From the NCBI GenBank assembly GCA_001770785.1, contig MERZ01000368.1, positions 11,362 to 17,335 of the forward strand: a stretch of DNA of 5,974 nucleotides. Reading direction: 5' to 3'. Below are positions 1-5,552 of the stretch, piece by piece. Below the pieces are notes generated by a model. That model saw nothing but the letters and a program-made list of their open reading frames with translations. It made no database searches and was not told where the DNA came from. The stretch comes from Burkholderiales bacterium RIFCSPHIGHO2_12_FULL_61_11. GTDB lineage: Bacteria > Pseudomonadota > Gammaproteobacteria > Burkholderiales > Burkholderiaceae_C. How positions within the stretch are numbered: position 1 is the stretch's first letter; every line of letters starts with the position of its first letter. The translations under genes and the position numbers were made by a program.

Positions 1-820
1 GCAGGGCGTACAGCGTCAGGGCAATCACGGCCGGGGCCAGGCCAATGCCCTTGATGCCGAGCTGCGCCAGCACCGGCACGCTGGCTGCCAGCAGAGCCAG
101 CGGTGCCATCAGCAAGCCAAACAGCGCAATCGATGGCACGGTTTGAATCATGTTGAGCACCGCAAACAGCGGCGGGCGCAGCGCGCGCGACCTGCTTGAC
201 GCCAGACCCAGCGGCACGCCAATCAGCAACGCGGGCAGCAGACTGGCCAGCACGATTTGCAAATGCTGCCCTAGCGCTGCATTGAAGACATCCTGGCGGT
301 TGGCATATTCCTTGAGCAGCGACAGCTCCCTGAACGCCCCGGCCGCCAGCAGCAGCCCCAGCGGCACGATGACGACGCCAGCGCCAAGCAGGCGCCAGAT
401 CGGCTTCAAGGCCAGCCGCTGCATCGCGTCGGCCGCCGCCAGCCAGCTTAAAGCGCCCAGCAGCCAGAAGGCGCCGCCCAGGGACGTGCGGGCGATAGCG
501 CCCGACTGGCCTGCCAGTTGCGTTGCGTGGTCCGCCGCCAGCCGCGCCAGGCCCGTCAGCAGCAGCGTTGCCGCCAGGTAGATAACGATCTGTGTGCTGC
601 CTGCCGGGCGCATGAAGATGGCGGCGACCAGCAGCAGGGCGGGCAGCAAGGCCAGCCAGGCCAAGGGGCGCCCCGCCATGTCGCTGACGAGTTGCGCCAG
701 CGAGATACCGGTGCCAGAGATCAGCCGATTTGGCGCGTGCGTTAAAAATGGCAAACCCAGCGCCGCAGCAAGGCCTGCCAGCACCAGCACGGCCAATACG
801 CGGTTTTTGACCAGGCCCAT
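1..820 (-). CDS. yehY: Glycine betaine/osmoprotectant ABC transporter permease, YehY type (3' end beyond window)
   Basis: This is an inner-membrane permease subunit of a YehZYXW (OsmF) type importer, which takes up glycine betaine or related osmoprotectants. It is read on the minus strand from ATG at 818-820, and 273 codons are present before the left edge cuts it. E. coli YehY is about 385 residues, so roughly the last 110 are missing. Several segments resemble E. coli YehY as I remember it: NRLISGTG near residue 31, ARTSLGGAFWL at 110-120, KEYANRQDVF at 170-179 and IQTVPSIALFGLL at 225-237. Hydrophobic segments lie near residues 7-25, 53-70, 77-93, 113-130, 145-161, 186-207, 225-250 and 258-273. 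The MetI-like transport domain starts near residue 184, and its EAA loop would lie beyond the edge. The gene follows yehZ after 61 bases, in the E. coli order. No strong ribosome binding site is visible, and an in-frame GTG directly before the ATG is an alternative start. Confidence 0.93.
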   Translation of the reverse strand, partial: MGLVKNRVLAVLVLAGLAAALGLPFLTHAPNRLISGTGISLAQLVSDMAGRPLAWLALLPALLLVAAIFMRPAGSTQIVIYLAATLLLTGLARLAADHATQLAGQSGAIARTSLGGAFWLLGALSWLAAADAMQRLALKPIWRLLGAGVVIVPLGLLLAAGAFRELSLLKEYANRQDVFNAALGQHLQIVLASLLPALLIGVPLGLASSRSRALRPPLFAVLNMIQTVPSIALFGLLMAPLALLAASVPVLAQLGIKGIGLAPAVIALTLYAL

Positions 821-881
821 CACGGGAGTGGCGTTACAGCGCCAGTGCGGTGCTGCACGCGATCTGCAACGCCGCGGAATA

Positions 882-1808
882 TCACTTGATAAAGCCCTTG
901 GCCCGCAGGTAATCAGCGGACACCTTTTTGGCGTCTTGCCCTTCCACCGCGATCTTTGCATTGAGCGCTTGCAGCGTCGGGCCGTCCAGCGTCTTGAAAA
1001 CCGGCGCGAGCAGGTCCTTGATCTTCGGATAGCGTGCCAGCGTTTCAGCCCGGATCAGCGGCGCGGGCGCATAGATCGGTTGAATGCCCTTGGGGTCATC
1101 AAGCACCACCAATCCCAAAGCGGCAATCGCGCCGTCGGTGCCATACGCCATGGCAGCGTTGACGCCCGAGGTCTGCTGGGCAGCAGCCTTGATGGTCACC
1201 GTGGTGTCGCCGCCGGCCAGCGTCAGGAGCTGGTCTTGATTCAGCTTGAAGCCGTAGGCCGTCTGGAACGCGGGCAAGGCGTCGGTGCGCTCGATAAATT
1301 CGGCTGAAGCGGCCAGCTTGAATTGGCCGCCTTTGGCCAGCCATGGCCCCAGGTCGGCAAGCGACCTGACTTTGTTGCTGGCGGCAACGTCCTGGCGCAG
1401 CGCAATCGCCCAGGTGTTGTTGGCCGGGGCGGGCTCCAGCCAGATGATCCGGTTTTTATCGGCATCGAGCTTTTTCACCCGCTCGTAGCCCGCCTTGGCG
1501 TTTTTCCAGGCCGGATTTTTTTCATCGGAAAAGAAAAATGCACCGTTGCCGGTGTACTCCGGATAGAGGTCAATCTCGCCCGCGGTGATGGCGCCGCGCA
1601 CGATCTTGGTGGCACCGAGCTGCACTTTGTTTTCGGTCTTGATGCCATTGGCCTCCAGCACCTGAATCATCATGTTGCCCAGCAAGGAGCCCTCGGTGTC
1701 AATTTTTGACGCCACGCGAACGGGGGCTTGGGCAAATACCGGGGCCGAGGCAAAAAGAAGGATGGACGCGCAGCGGATCAGCCAGTGGCGTGGCAACAGG
1801 GTGTTCAT
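882..1808 (-). CDS. yehZ: Periplasmic glycine betaine/osmoprotectant-binding protein, YehZ/OsmF type
   Basis: This is the substrate-binding protein of the YehZYXW importer. It captures glycine betaine-like solutes in the periplasm and delivers them to the YehY/YehW permeases. The protein is 308 residues (E. coli YehZ is about 305). It has a signal peptide with basic residues R7/R12, a hydrophobic core around 14-24, and a likely cleavage after VFA at 26. The OpuAC-like binding domain fills the rest. Conserved stretches include SKIDTEG at 34-40, LYPEYTGNG at 81-89, PAPANNTWAIALR at 126-138, and further on ASAEFIER, GGDTTVTIKAAAQQTSGVNAAMAYGTDG (abbreviated here by its ends) and AVEGQDAKKV. I chose ATG 1806-1808 because GAAAGG lies about 9 bases upstream and a signal peptide follows directly. 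A start at 1880 would add 24 residues ahead of the signal peptide. In E. coli the family is linked to RpoS and osmotic stress; the sequence here does not show its regulation. Confidence 0.96.
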   Translation of the reverse strand: MNTLLPRHWLIRCASILLFASAPVFAQAPVRVASKIDTEGSLLGNMMIQVLEANGIKTENKVQLGATKIVRGAITAGEIDLYPEYTGNGAFFFSDEKNPAWKNAKAGYERVKKLDADKNRIIWLEPAPANNTWAIALRQDVAASNKVRSLADLGPWLAKGGQFKLAASAEFIERTDALPAFQTAYGFKLNQDQLLTLAGGDTTVTIKAAAQQTSGVNAAMAYGTDGAIAALGLVVLDDPKGIQPIYAPAPLIRAETLARYPKIKDLLAPVFKTLDGPTLQALNAKIAVEGQDAKKVSADYLRAKGFIK

Positions 1809-1974
1809 ACGGAAACCTTTCAGGTGAAGTGGTGCGCGCTTTGCAAGCAGCGGCCCGAGTGTCAAAGCGTTGCCAGGCACGGCATCAGTTTTCAGTTTAC
1901 AGCGCGAATCGGCAGACGGCGCACACCACCCGCGCCAAGCTCTTCAAGCGACAATACGGTAAATTGTTGACTTC
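1809..1974. promoter_or_regulatory. Divergent intergenic region between yehZ and queC
   Basis: Both genes read outward from this 166-base gap, so it should hold a promoter for each. The yehZ ribosome binding site (GAAAGG on the minus strand) lies just inside it. AT-richer patches are at about 1888-1902 and 1952-1970. Candidate -10 elements are TAAACT on the minus strand (1896-1901) and TAAATT on the plus strand (1960-1965), but neither has a convincing -35 at proper spacing. The role is inferred from gene layout rather than from a clear motif. Confidence 0.4.
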
Positions 1975-2709
1975 ATGAAATCCCCCGCAGACATTCCCAT
2001 GCCCAGGCGCATGCACAGCAGCGCCCTCGTCCTGTTCTCCGGCGGCCAGGACTCCACCACTTGCCTGGCGCAGGCGCTTTCCAAATACGAGCGCGTCGAA
2101 ACCATCGCGTTTGACTACGGCCAGCGCCACAAGGTGGAGCTTGAGGCGCGCCTCAATGTGCTGCGCGAAATCAGGACGCTGTTTCCACAATGGGCGAGCA
2201 AGCTGGGCCAGGACCATCTGCTCGATCTGGCCGTGCTGGGGCAGGTCAGCGAGAGCTCCCTGACGCGCGATGTCGCTTTCAAAATGGAGTCTTCGGGGCT
2301 GCCCAACACCTTTGTGCCGGGGCGCAACTTGCTGTTTCTCACGCTGGCCGCCGCCCTGGCCTACCGGCGCGATCTGCAGGTGCTGGTCACGGGCGTCTGC
2401 GAAACCGATTTTTCAGGCTACCCCGACTGCCGCGACGACACCATGAAGGCCATGCAGCTGGCGCTGTCGCTGGGCATGGATAAACGCTTCTTGATCGAGA
2501 CGCCGCTGATGTGGATTGACAAGGCCGACACTTGGGCGCTGGCGCATGTGCTGGGCGGACAGCCACTGGTGGACTTGATCATCGAACACACCCACACCTG
2601 CTACCTGGGTGACCGCGCGCACCGGCAGGCCTGGGGTTATGGCTGCGGCGAGTGCCCGGCCTGCGTGCTGCGGGCGCGCGGCTACGAGCGTTATCAAGCG
2701 CGAGCCTGA
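1975..2709 (+). CDS. queC: 7-cyano-7-deazaguanine synthase QueC (preQ0 synthase)
   Basis: QueC converts 7-carboxy-7-deazaguanine to preQ0 using ATP and ammonia, a step in making the queuosine base of tRNA, in the cytoplasm. The 244-residue product carries the PP-loop ATP motif SGGQDSTT at 22-29. Family motifs follow: [41 protein letters not shown] and TPLMWIDKA. The zinc site is complete, with C209, C224, C227 and C230 in the pattern C-x14-C-x2-C-x2-C. E. coli QueC is 231 residues and begins about 8 residues before the PP-loop. Here the first ATG gives a 12-residue extension; in-frame ATGs at 1999 and 2011 would shorten it. ATG 2011 has a weak AGG about 5 bases upstream and gives 232 residues, close to the E. 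coli length. No start has a strong ribosome binding site, so the N terminus is uncertain. No other queuosine gene is in the window. Confidence 0.97.
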   Translation: MKSPADIPMPRRMHSSALVLFSGGQDSTTCLAQALSKYERVETIAFDYGQRHKVELEARLNVLREIRTLFPQWASKLGQDHLLDLAVLGQVSESSLTRDVAFKMESSGLPNTFVPGRNLLFLTLAAALAYRRDLQVLVTGVCETDFSGYPDCRDDTMKAMQLALSLGMDKRFLIETPLMWIDKADTWALAHVLGGQPLVDLIIEHTHTCYLGDRAHRQAWGYGCGECPACVLRARGYERYQARA

Positions 2710-2933
2710 TCGCGCACCAGGTGATGCATCAGGAACTGAAAAAAGGCGTCGAACCCGCAACGTCGCATTAGAGGGCATGGTCGTCCCACCATCACTTCAA
2801 ACCCGGAGGCCGCACCACTGGGCTCGCTGATCAACCCGTACACCAATTGAGTTCAAATTTGCCGTTTCGGACTCATTCCTGGTTGGAAATACAGGGCTGT
2901 TCAGACTCACACCACGTTGGACAAGGCTGTCAC

Positions 2934-2977
2934 TTGCAATCCGGTGCGCCAGGGAGCATACTTTAAAATAAATAAGT
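2934..2977 (+). promoter_or_regulatory. Probable promoter region of the DUF6494-aldolase operon
   Basis: An AT-rich block (2958-2977) sits in otherwise GC-rich DNA about 80-100 bases upstream of the first gene. It contains TAAAAT at 2964-2969 (5 of 6 matches to the sigma-70 -10 consensus) and TACTTT at 2959-2964. TTGCAA at 2934-2939 could be a -35 for TACTTT, but the spacing of 19 bases is long. No -35 fits TAAAAT at 17 bases. The region probably holds a promoter, but the exact elements are not settled by sequence. Confidence 0.4.
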
Positions 2978-2996
2978 TCGGACGGCTTCATCGGTG

Positions 2997-3015
2997 GCGG
3001 CTTTCAAGAAGCCGC
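2997..3015 (+). other. Hairpin in the likely leader of the DUF6494-aldolase mRNA
   Basis: GCGGCTT and AAGCCGC form a perfect 7-bp stem around the 5-base loop TCAAG. It lies downstream of the AT-rich promoter candidate and about 25 bases before the ribosome binding site of the DUF6494 gene, so it would be in the untranslated leader. No T-run follows, so it is not a standard intrinsic terminator. It could stabilise the leader, bind a regulator or be incidental. Confidence 0.4.
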
Positions 3016-3057
3016 TGGTTGATCGGATCCGGAAGTGCCGGAACAAGGGAGACCCTG

Positions 3058-3264
3058 ATGGACGAAGAGACACTCAACCTCAGCATTCGGAAGTTTTTGA
3101 AGATGGTCGGAGTCAACTCGCAGCGCGATATTGAGCAGGCCGTCGCGGGGGCCATCAGCAGCGGGGCCATTGCCGGCACCGAGAAGCTGGCGGCAACCGT
3201 AACCCTTGAGATCGCGGCGCTGCAGCTCAAGGTCAAGTTCGACGGCGTCATCACACTGCAATAA
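3058..3264 (+). CDS. Small conserved protein of the DUF6494 type
   Basis: This gene encodes a 68-residue soluble protein with no signal peptide or membrane segment. The pattern MDEETLNLSIRKFLKMVGV, then SQRDIEQAV, then a strand-rich C terminus (ATVTLEIAALQLKVKFDGVI) matches my recollection of the DUF6494 family, whose function is unknown. The N-terminal half looks helical and the C-terminal half looks like two or three beta strands. The start at 3058 has a good ribosome binding site, AGGGAG, about 6 bases upstream. A longer open frame from 2917 has no such site, and its extra residues do not look like the family. Its stop is 6 bases before the class I aldolase start, so the two are very probably cotranscribed and perhaps translationally coupled. 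A role connected with the aldolase or central carbon flow is only an inference from position. Confidence 0.85.
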   Translation: MDEETLNLSIRKFLKMVGVNSQRDIEQAVAGAISSGAIAGTEKLAATVTLEIAALQLKVKFDGVITLQ

Positions 3265-3270
3265 CTCCCA

Positions 3271-4311
3271 ATGACTGCTCAAAGCGAACTGCAGACAACG
3301 GTGGAGGCGCTCTCGCAGAAGGGCAAGGGCATTCTTGCCGCCGACGAAAGTGTCCCGACGATCGCCAAGCGGTTCAAGGCGATCAGCGTGGAGTCGACCG
3401 AAGAGACCCGGCGCGCCTACCGCAGCCTGCTCCTGGCTGCGCCGACGCTCGGCGAGTTCGTCAGCGGTGTCATCCTGCACGAGGAGACGCTCGGCCAGTA
3501 CACTGACGATGGCACGTCCTTGCCGCAATTGGCCGCGCGGCAAGGCATCGTGCCAGGCATCAAGGTCGACGCGGGGAAGATCCCGCTGGCGGGGGCTCCG
3601 GGCGATGAGATCACGCAGGGCCTGGACGGACTCGCCAAGCGCGTCGACGCTTACAAGAGGCAGGGCGCCCGCTTTGCCAAATGGCGCGCCGTCTACAACG
3701 TCTCCGACACGCTGCCGAGCCGGTTGGCGATCGAAGCCAACGCGGAAGCACTCGCGCGCTACGCCGCGATCTGCCAGGAACAAGGCATTGTGCCAATCGT
3801 CGAACCTGAGGTCCTGATCGACGGTGATCACACGATGGCGCGTTGCGCCGAAGTCACCGAGGCCGTGCTGCACGAGGTATTCCACGCGCTGCATCGACAC
3901 CGGGTGGTGCTCGAGCACATGCTGCTGAAGCCGAGCATGGTGGTGCCTGGCAAGGCGCACGCACAACAGGCAACGCCGGCCGAGGTGGCGGCACAGACGA
4001 TCCGGATCCTGCGGCGCACGGTGCCCGCGGCGGTTCCGAGTGTCAATTTTTTGTCAGGCGGCCAGACGCCTGTGGAGGCGACGGCCAATCTCGATGCAAT
4101 CAACAGGCTCGGCCCACAGCCATGGCAGTTGAGCTTCTCGTACGGACGTGCGCTGCAGGAGCCGGCCTTGCAGGCCTGGAAGGGGCAAGCGGCGAATGCA
4201 CGCAACAGTCAGGACGCGCTGATCGAGCGCGCCCGACTGAACAGCGCAGCGTGCCAGGCACAGTACACCGCTGCGATGGAAGTTGCCAACCGGGAGTCTC
4301 GCTTGGAGTGA
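3271..4311 (+). CDS. Class I fructose-bisphosphate aldolase
   Basis: This enzyme reversibly cleaves fructose 1,6-bisphosphate to dihydroxyacetone phosphate and glyceraldehyde 3-phosphate through a lysine Schiff base, in cytoplasmic glycolysis and gluconeogenesis. The 346-residue protein aligns by eye with animal-type class I aldolases. It has GKGILAADES at 18-27 with D25, GIKVDAGK with K98, FAKWRAVYN with K137, VEPEVLIDGDH with E178 and E180, LLKPSMVVPGK with the Schiff-base lysine K220, FLSGGQ at 260-265 and SFSYGRALQ at 288-296. These match rabbit D33, K107, K146, E187, E189 and K229 at a constant offset of nine. The C terminus is shorter than the rabbit enzyme and lacks the terminal-tyrosine tail. 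The gene begins 6 bases after the DUF6494 stop with no strong ribosome binding site of its own, which suggests translational coupling. I give no symbol because naming of this class varies among bacteria. Confidence 0.96.
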   Translation: MTAQSELQTTVEALSQKGKGILAADESVPTIAKRFKAISVESTEETRRAYRSLLLAAPTLGEFVSGVILHEETLGQYTDDGTSLPQLAARQGIVPGIKVDAGKIPLAGAPGDEITQGLDGLAKRVDAYKRQGARFAKWRAVYNVSDTLPSRLAIEANAEALARYAAICQEQGIVPIVEPEVLIDGDHTMARCAEVTEAVLHEVFHALHRHRVVLEHMLLKPSMVVPGKAHAQQATPAEVAAQTIRILRRTVPAAVPSVNFLSGGQTPVEATANLDAINRLGPQPWQLSFSYGRALQEPALQAWKGQAANARNSQDALIERARLNSAACQAQYTAAMEVANRESRLE

Positions 4312-4407
4312 CGCCGAACAGCCGTCGGAGCGGGGCACCGGCCAATTGCACCGAGGTCCGTGAGGAGCAGGACAGGTGTTCACGCTGGCATTGGCCGGCT
4401 CTGCCAG

Positions 4408-4551
4408 TCACGCTTCCAAATCGAACTCGGCTTCCCTCGGCGGTGAAGTCGCCTTGCGGTCACGTTCAACATATTTGCGTATCAGCACGGTGCCAAGCCG
4501 GCGGGCTTTGACGAACGCCGGTGCTTGTTTTCGTCCTGAGCCTGCTGTCAT
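4408..4551 (-). CDS. Doubtful small ORF, 47 codons
   Basis: This minus-strand open frame would encode a basic 47-residue protein: MTAGSGRK at the start, a central VKARRLGTVLIRKYVERDRK, and an acidic end EAEFDLEA. I do not recognise it. In its favour, the composition is protein-like, the plus-strand reading over the same bases looks like a shadow of it, and a 6-bp inverted repeat follows its stop. Against it, AAGG is only one base from the ATG, too close to act as a normal ribosome binding site. The same frame also stays open upstream to 4683, across the uspA promoter, so openness alone means little. It could be a small gene, a gene remnant or chance. Confidence 0.2.
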   Translation of the reverse strand: MTAGSGRKQAPAFVKARRLGTVLIRKYVERDRKATSPPREAEFDLEA

Positions 4552-4608
4552 CCTTGTTGAACGATGGCGCTTGTCAGCCACGCCGAAGGGTCGGACACTA
4601 TCCAGGAT

Positions 4609-4622
4609 TTGACGCACATCAA
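4609..4622 (+). promoter_or_regulatory. FNR/ANR-type binding site upstream of the Usp gene
   Basis: TTGAC-GCAC-ATCAA matches the FNR/ANR consensus TTGAT-N4-ATCAA at 9 of 10 half-site bases. FNR-family regulators with an iron-sulfur cluster activate genes under low oxygen, and the same site can be read by NO-responsive Dnr-type relatives. Its centre (4615.5) lies about 44 bases before the start predicted from the -10 at 4648-4653, close to but not exactly the -41.5 typical of activated promoters. Universal stress proteins are known FNR/ANR targets in other proteobacteria, which supports the call. Confidence 0.7.
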
Positions 4623-4647
4623 GAAGAAAGCCGCGCTGCGGCTGCAA

Positions 4648-4653
4648 GATAAT
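4648..4653 (+). promoter_or_regulatory. Predicted -10 element of the Usp promoter
   Basis: GATAAT matches TATAAT at 5 of 6 positions and lies 25 bases after the FNR-type box. No good -35 is present at the usual spacing, as expected for an activator-dependent promoter. Transcription would begin near 4660, giving a leader of about 26 bases before the ATG at 4686. Confidence 0.5.
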
Positions 4654-4685
4654 GATCAATCCACCAACCCTGAAGCGAGACAACC

Positions 4686-5126
4686 ATGTTCAAGCACATC
4701 CTCCTGGCCACTGACGGCTCTGACGCATCCGAAAAGGCGGCGCAACTGGCGGTCGGCCTGGCGCGCAAGCACGGCGCAAAATTGACTGCGCTTTACGTCG
4801 TGGACCCTTATCCCTATATGAGCATCGGCGAGGCCAACCCCATCGGCTTCCAGGCCTACATGTCGGCGGCCCAGGAGCATGCGGCGCAAGCTCATGGCAA
4901 AGTGGCCGCGCTGTGCGAGCAAGGCGGTGTGCCCGTGGAACTGCAATTGCGTCTGGTCGAAAACGTGACCGCCTCGGCCGGCATTGTGCAGCTGGCCAAG
5001 GATGAAGGCGCGGACCTCATTGTGGTGGGCTCGCACGGACGCAGCGGCCTGGTCAAGCTGATGCTGGGCAGTGTGGCCGCCAAGGTGGTGGCGCAATCGC
5101 CAGTGCCGGTGCTGGTCGCGCGCTGA
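4686..5126 (+). CDS. Universal stress protein, UspA family, with ATP-binding motif
   Basis: This 146-residue single-domain Usp is a cytoplasmic stress protein of the nucleotide-binding alpha/beta fold and usually acts as a dimer. It has the N-terminal strand HILLATDGSD with D10, which contacts adenine in ATP-binding members. The C-terminal motif G-x2-G-x9-G-S is complete: G115, G118, G128 and S129 within VGSHGRSGLVKLMLGS. This places it in the ATP-binding subgroup rather than the UspA-proper subgroup that lacks the motif. The length is usual for the family. GAGA about 6 bases before the ATG is a modest ribosome binding site. The upstream FNR-type box suggests induction when oxygen is low. A DUF4389 gene follows 11 bases after the stop, so the two probably form one operon. 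The specific role of this paralogue cannot be read from the sequence. Confidence 0.95.
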   Translation: MFKHILLATDGSDASEKAAQLAVGLARKHGAKLTALYVVDPYPYMSIGEANPIGFQAYMSAAQEHAAQAHGKVAALCEQGGVPVELQLRLVENVTASAGIVQLAKDEGADLIVVGSHGRSGLVKLMLGSVAAKVVAQSPVPVLVAR

Positions 5127-5137
5127 AGAGGCAGTTG

Positions 5138-5413
5138 ATGAATGCGCTGACAGTGCCCGAGCCGCGAAAATTGTGGGTGCGGCTGCTGTTCATGGTGCTG
5201 CTGGCGGCCGCCTTCCAACTGGCTGCCTCGGTGCTGTTTTTTGTGGCCGTGCTGCAACTGCTGCTGGCCGTGGCCACTGGCGCGCCCAACGCCCGCCTGC
5301 GGATCTTCGGCCGCAGCCTGGGCCGCTACCTGGCCCAGATTGCCGACTTCGAGAGCTTCGGCAACGAGACGCTGCCCTTCCCGTTCAGCGAGTGGCCCGA
5401 GGATGTAAGCTAA
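5138..5413 (+). CDS. Small membrane protein of the DUF4389 family
   Basis: This gene encodes a 91-residue inner-membrane protein of unknown function. A short polar N terminus with PRKLWVRLLFM leads into an almost continuous hydrophobic stretch at residues 16-47, enough for two tight transmembrane segments (about 13-29 and 31-47) or one long one. After it come TGAPNARLRIFG and SLGRYLAQIADF, then the acidic, proline-rich end PFPFSEWPED. This arrangement, including the NA-LR-FG-SL-RYLAQI core and the FPFSEWP ending, fits DUF4389 as I remember it. ATG 5138 is preferred: AGAGG lies 6 bases upstream. A TTG immediately before it (5135) is a less likely start. The gene is 11 bases downstream of the Usp gene and probably shares its low-oxygen promoter, so it may work in the same stress response; that is inference from position. 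Confidence 0.88.
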   Translation: MNALTVPEPRKLWVRLLFMVLLAAAFQLAASVLFFVAVLQLLLAVATGAPNARLRIFGRSLGRYLAQIADFESFGNETLPFPFSEWPEDVS

Positions 5414-5443
5414 GTATAGGACTGCAACACAAGGCTCTCATCC

Positions 5444-5459
5444 GGCGCTTCCGCGCGCC
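5444..5459 (+). terminator. Weak hairpin after the Usp-DUF4389 operon
   Basis: GGCGC and GCGCC form a perfect 5-bp GC stem around TTCCGC, 30 bases after the DUF4389 stop. No T-run follows, so it would be a weak intrinsic terminator at best. It is listed because it is the only stem near the end of this operon. Confidence 0.2.
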
Positions 5460-5480
5460 AGTCATTCCCTTCAGGCAGCA

Positions 5481-5512
5481 ATATCCATATCCATATCCCT
5501 TTGCCCCTTTGC
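5481..5512. repeat. Short tandem repeats ATATCC x3 and CCCTTTGC x2
   Basis: Three perfect copies of ATATCC (5481-5498) run directly into two perfect copies of CCCTTTGC (5497-5512), overlapping by two bases. They lie between the DUF4389 and hydrolase genes, outside any supported coding region. Such arrays can change copy number by slippage, but three and two copies are few. Confidence 0.85.
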
Positions 5513-5522
5513 CAACGTGGGA

Positions 5523-5552
5523 TTGGTGGATTTTCTGCGGGCGTCGTATGCT
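5523..5552 (+). promoter_or_regulatory. Possible sigma-70 promoter of the hydrolase gene
   Basis: TTGGTG (5523-5528) and TATGCT (5547-5552) are separated by 18 bases and lie 26 bases before the start codon. They match consensus at 3 of 6 and 4 of 6 positions. The position is right for a promoter serving the hydrolase gene independently of the Usp operon, but the match is weak. Confidence 0.3.

Larger units (their letters stand above)
2710..3057. other. Gene-free stretch between queC and the DUF6494 gene
   Basis: I find no convincing gene in these 348 bases. What can be seen: an inverted repeat CCTGAT/ATCAGG (2705-2710 with 2728-2733, 17-base loop) at the end of queC that lacks a following T-run, so it is a poor terminator; a 5-bp stem ATGGT/ACCAT at 2777-2781 and 2788-2792; an AT-richer segment at 2845-2870 containing the palindrome CAAATTTG; and a strongly AT-rich patch at 2958-2977 that probably marks the promoter of the next operon. 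A perfect 7-bp hairpin at 2997-3015 lies close to the next gene. Confidence 0.6.
4312..4685. other. Gene-poor stretch between the aldolase gene and uspA-like gene
   Basis: These 374 bases hold no confident gene. Seen in order: an inverted repeat CTGGCA/TGCCAG at 4385-4390 and 4402-4407 with an 11-base loop and no T-run; a doubtful 47-codon minus-strand ORF at 4408-4551 that ends right against that repeat; an FNR-type box at 4609-4622; a -10-like GATAAT at 4648-4653; and a GAGA-like ribosome binding site just before the next gene. I see no clear terminator after the aldolase gene. Confidence 0.6.

Noticed and set aside
594..1307. Plus-strand open frame of 237 codons
   Set aside because: It lies opposite yehY and yehZ, both clearly real on the minus strand, and its product resembles nothing I know.
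1809..1880. 24-residue N-terminal extension of YehZ from the ATG at 1880
   Set aside because: It would precede a complete signal peptide, and the ATG at 1808 has a good ribosome binding site.
2705..2733. Terminator after queC (CCTGAT/ATCAGG)
   Set aside because: The loop is 17 bases and an A-run rather than a T-run follows, so it does not look like an intrinsic terminator on the plus strand.
2740..2850. Start-less plus-strand frame of 36 codons ending near 2850
   Set aside because: It has no start codon, no ribosome binding site and no recognisable similarity; chance openness is enough to explain it.
2848..2866. T-loop-like GTTCAAAT suggesting a tRNA
   Set aside because: The flanking bases do not form a T stem and no acceptor or anticodon stem can be found around it.
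2925..2938. Sigma-54-like promoter (GG near 2925, TTGCA at 2934-2938)
   Set aside because: Only 9 bases separate the GG and GC, while sigma-54 promoters need 10, and the bases around GG do not match TGGCAC.
3016..3032. FNR-like half site TTGAT in the DUF6494 leader
   Set aside because: The second half reads TCCGG rather than ATCAA, so there is no FNR palindrome.
2917..3057. 47-residue extension of the DUF6494 protein from 2917
   Set aside because: It would run through the AT-rich promoter candidate and the hairpin; the ATG at 3058 has the ribosome binding site and gives the usual family length.
3004..3966. Long minus-strand open frame opposite the aldolase gene
   Set aside because: It is an arginine/leucine/histidine-rich antisense shadow of a clearly real, fully conserved enzyme gene.
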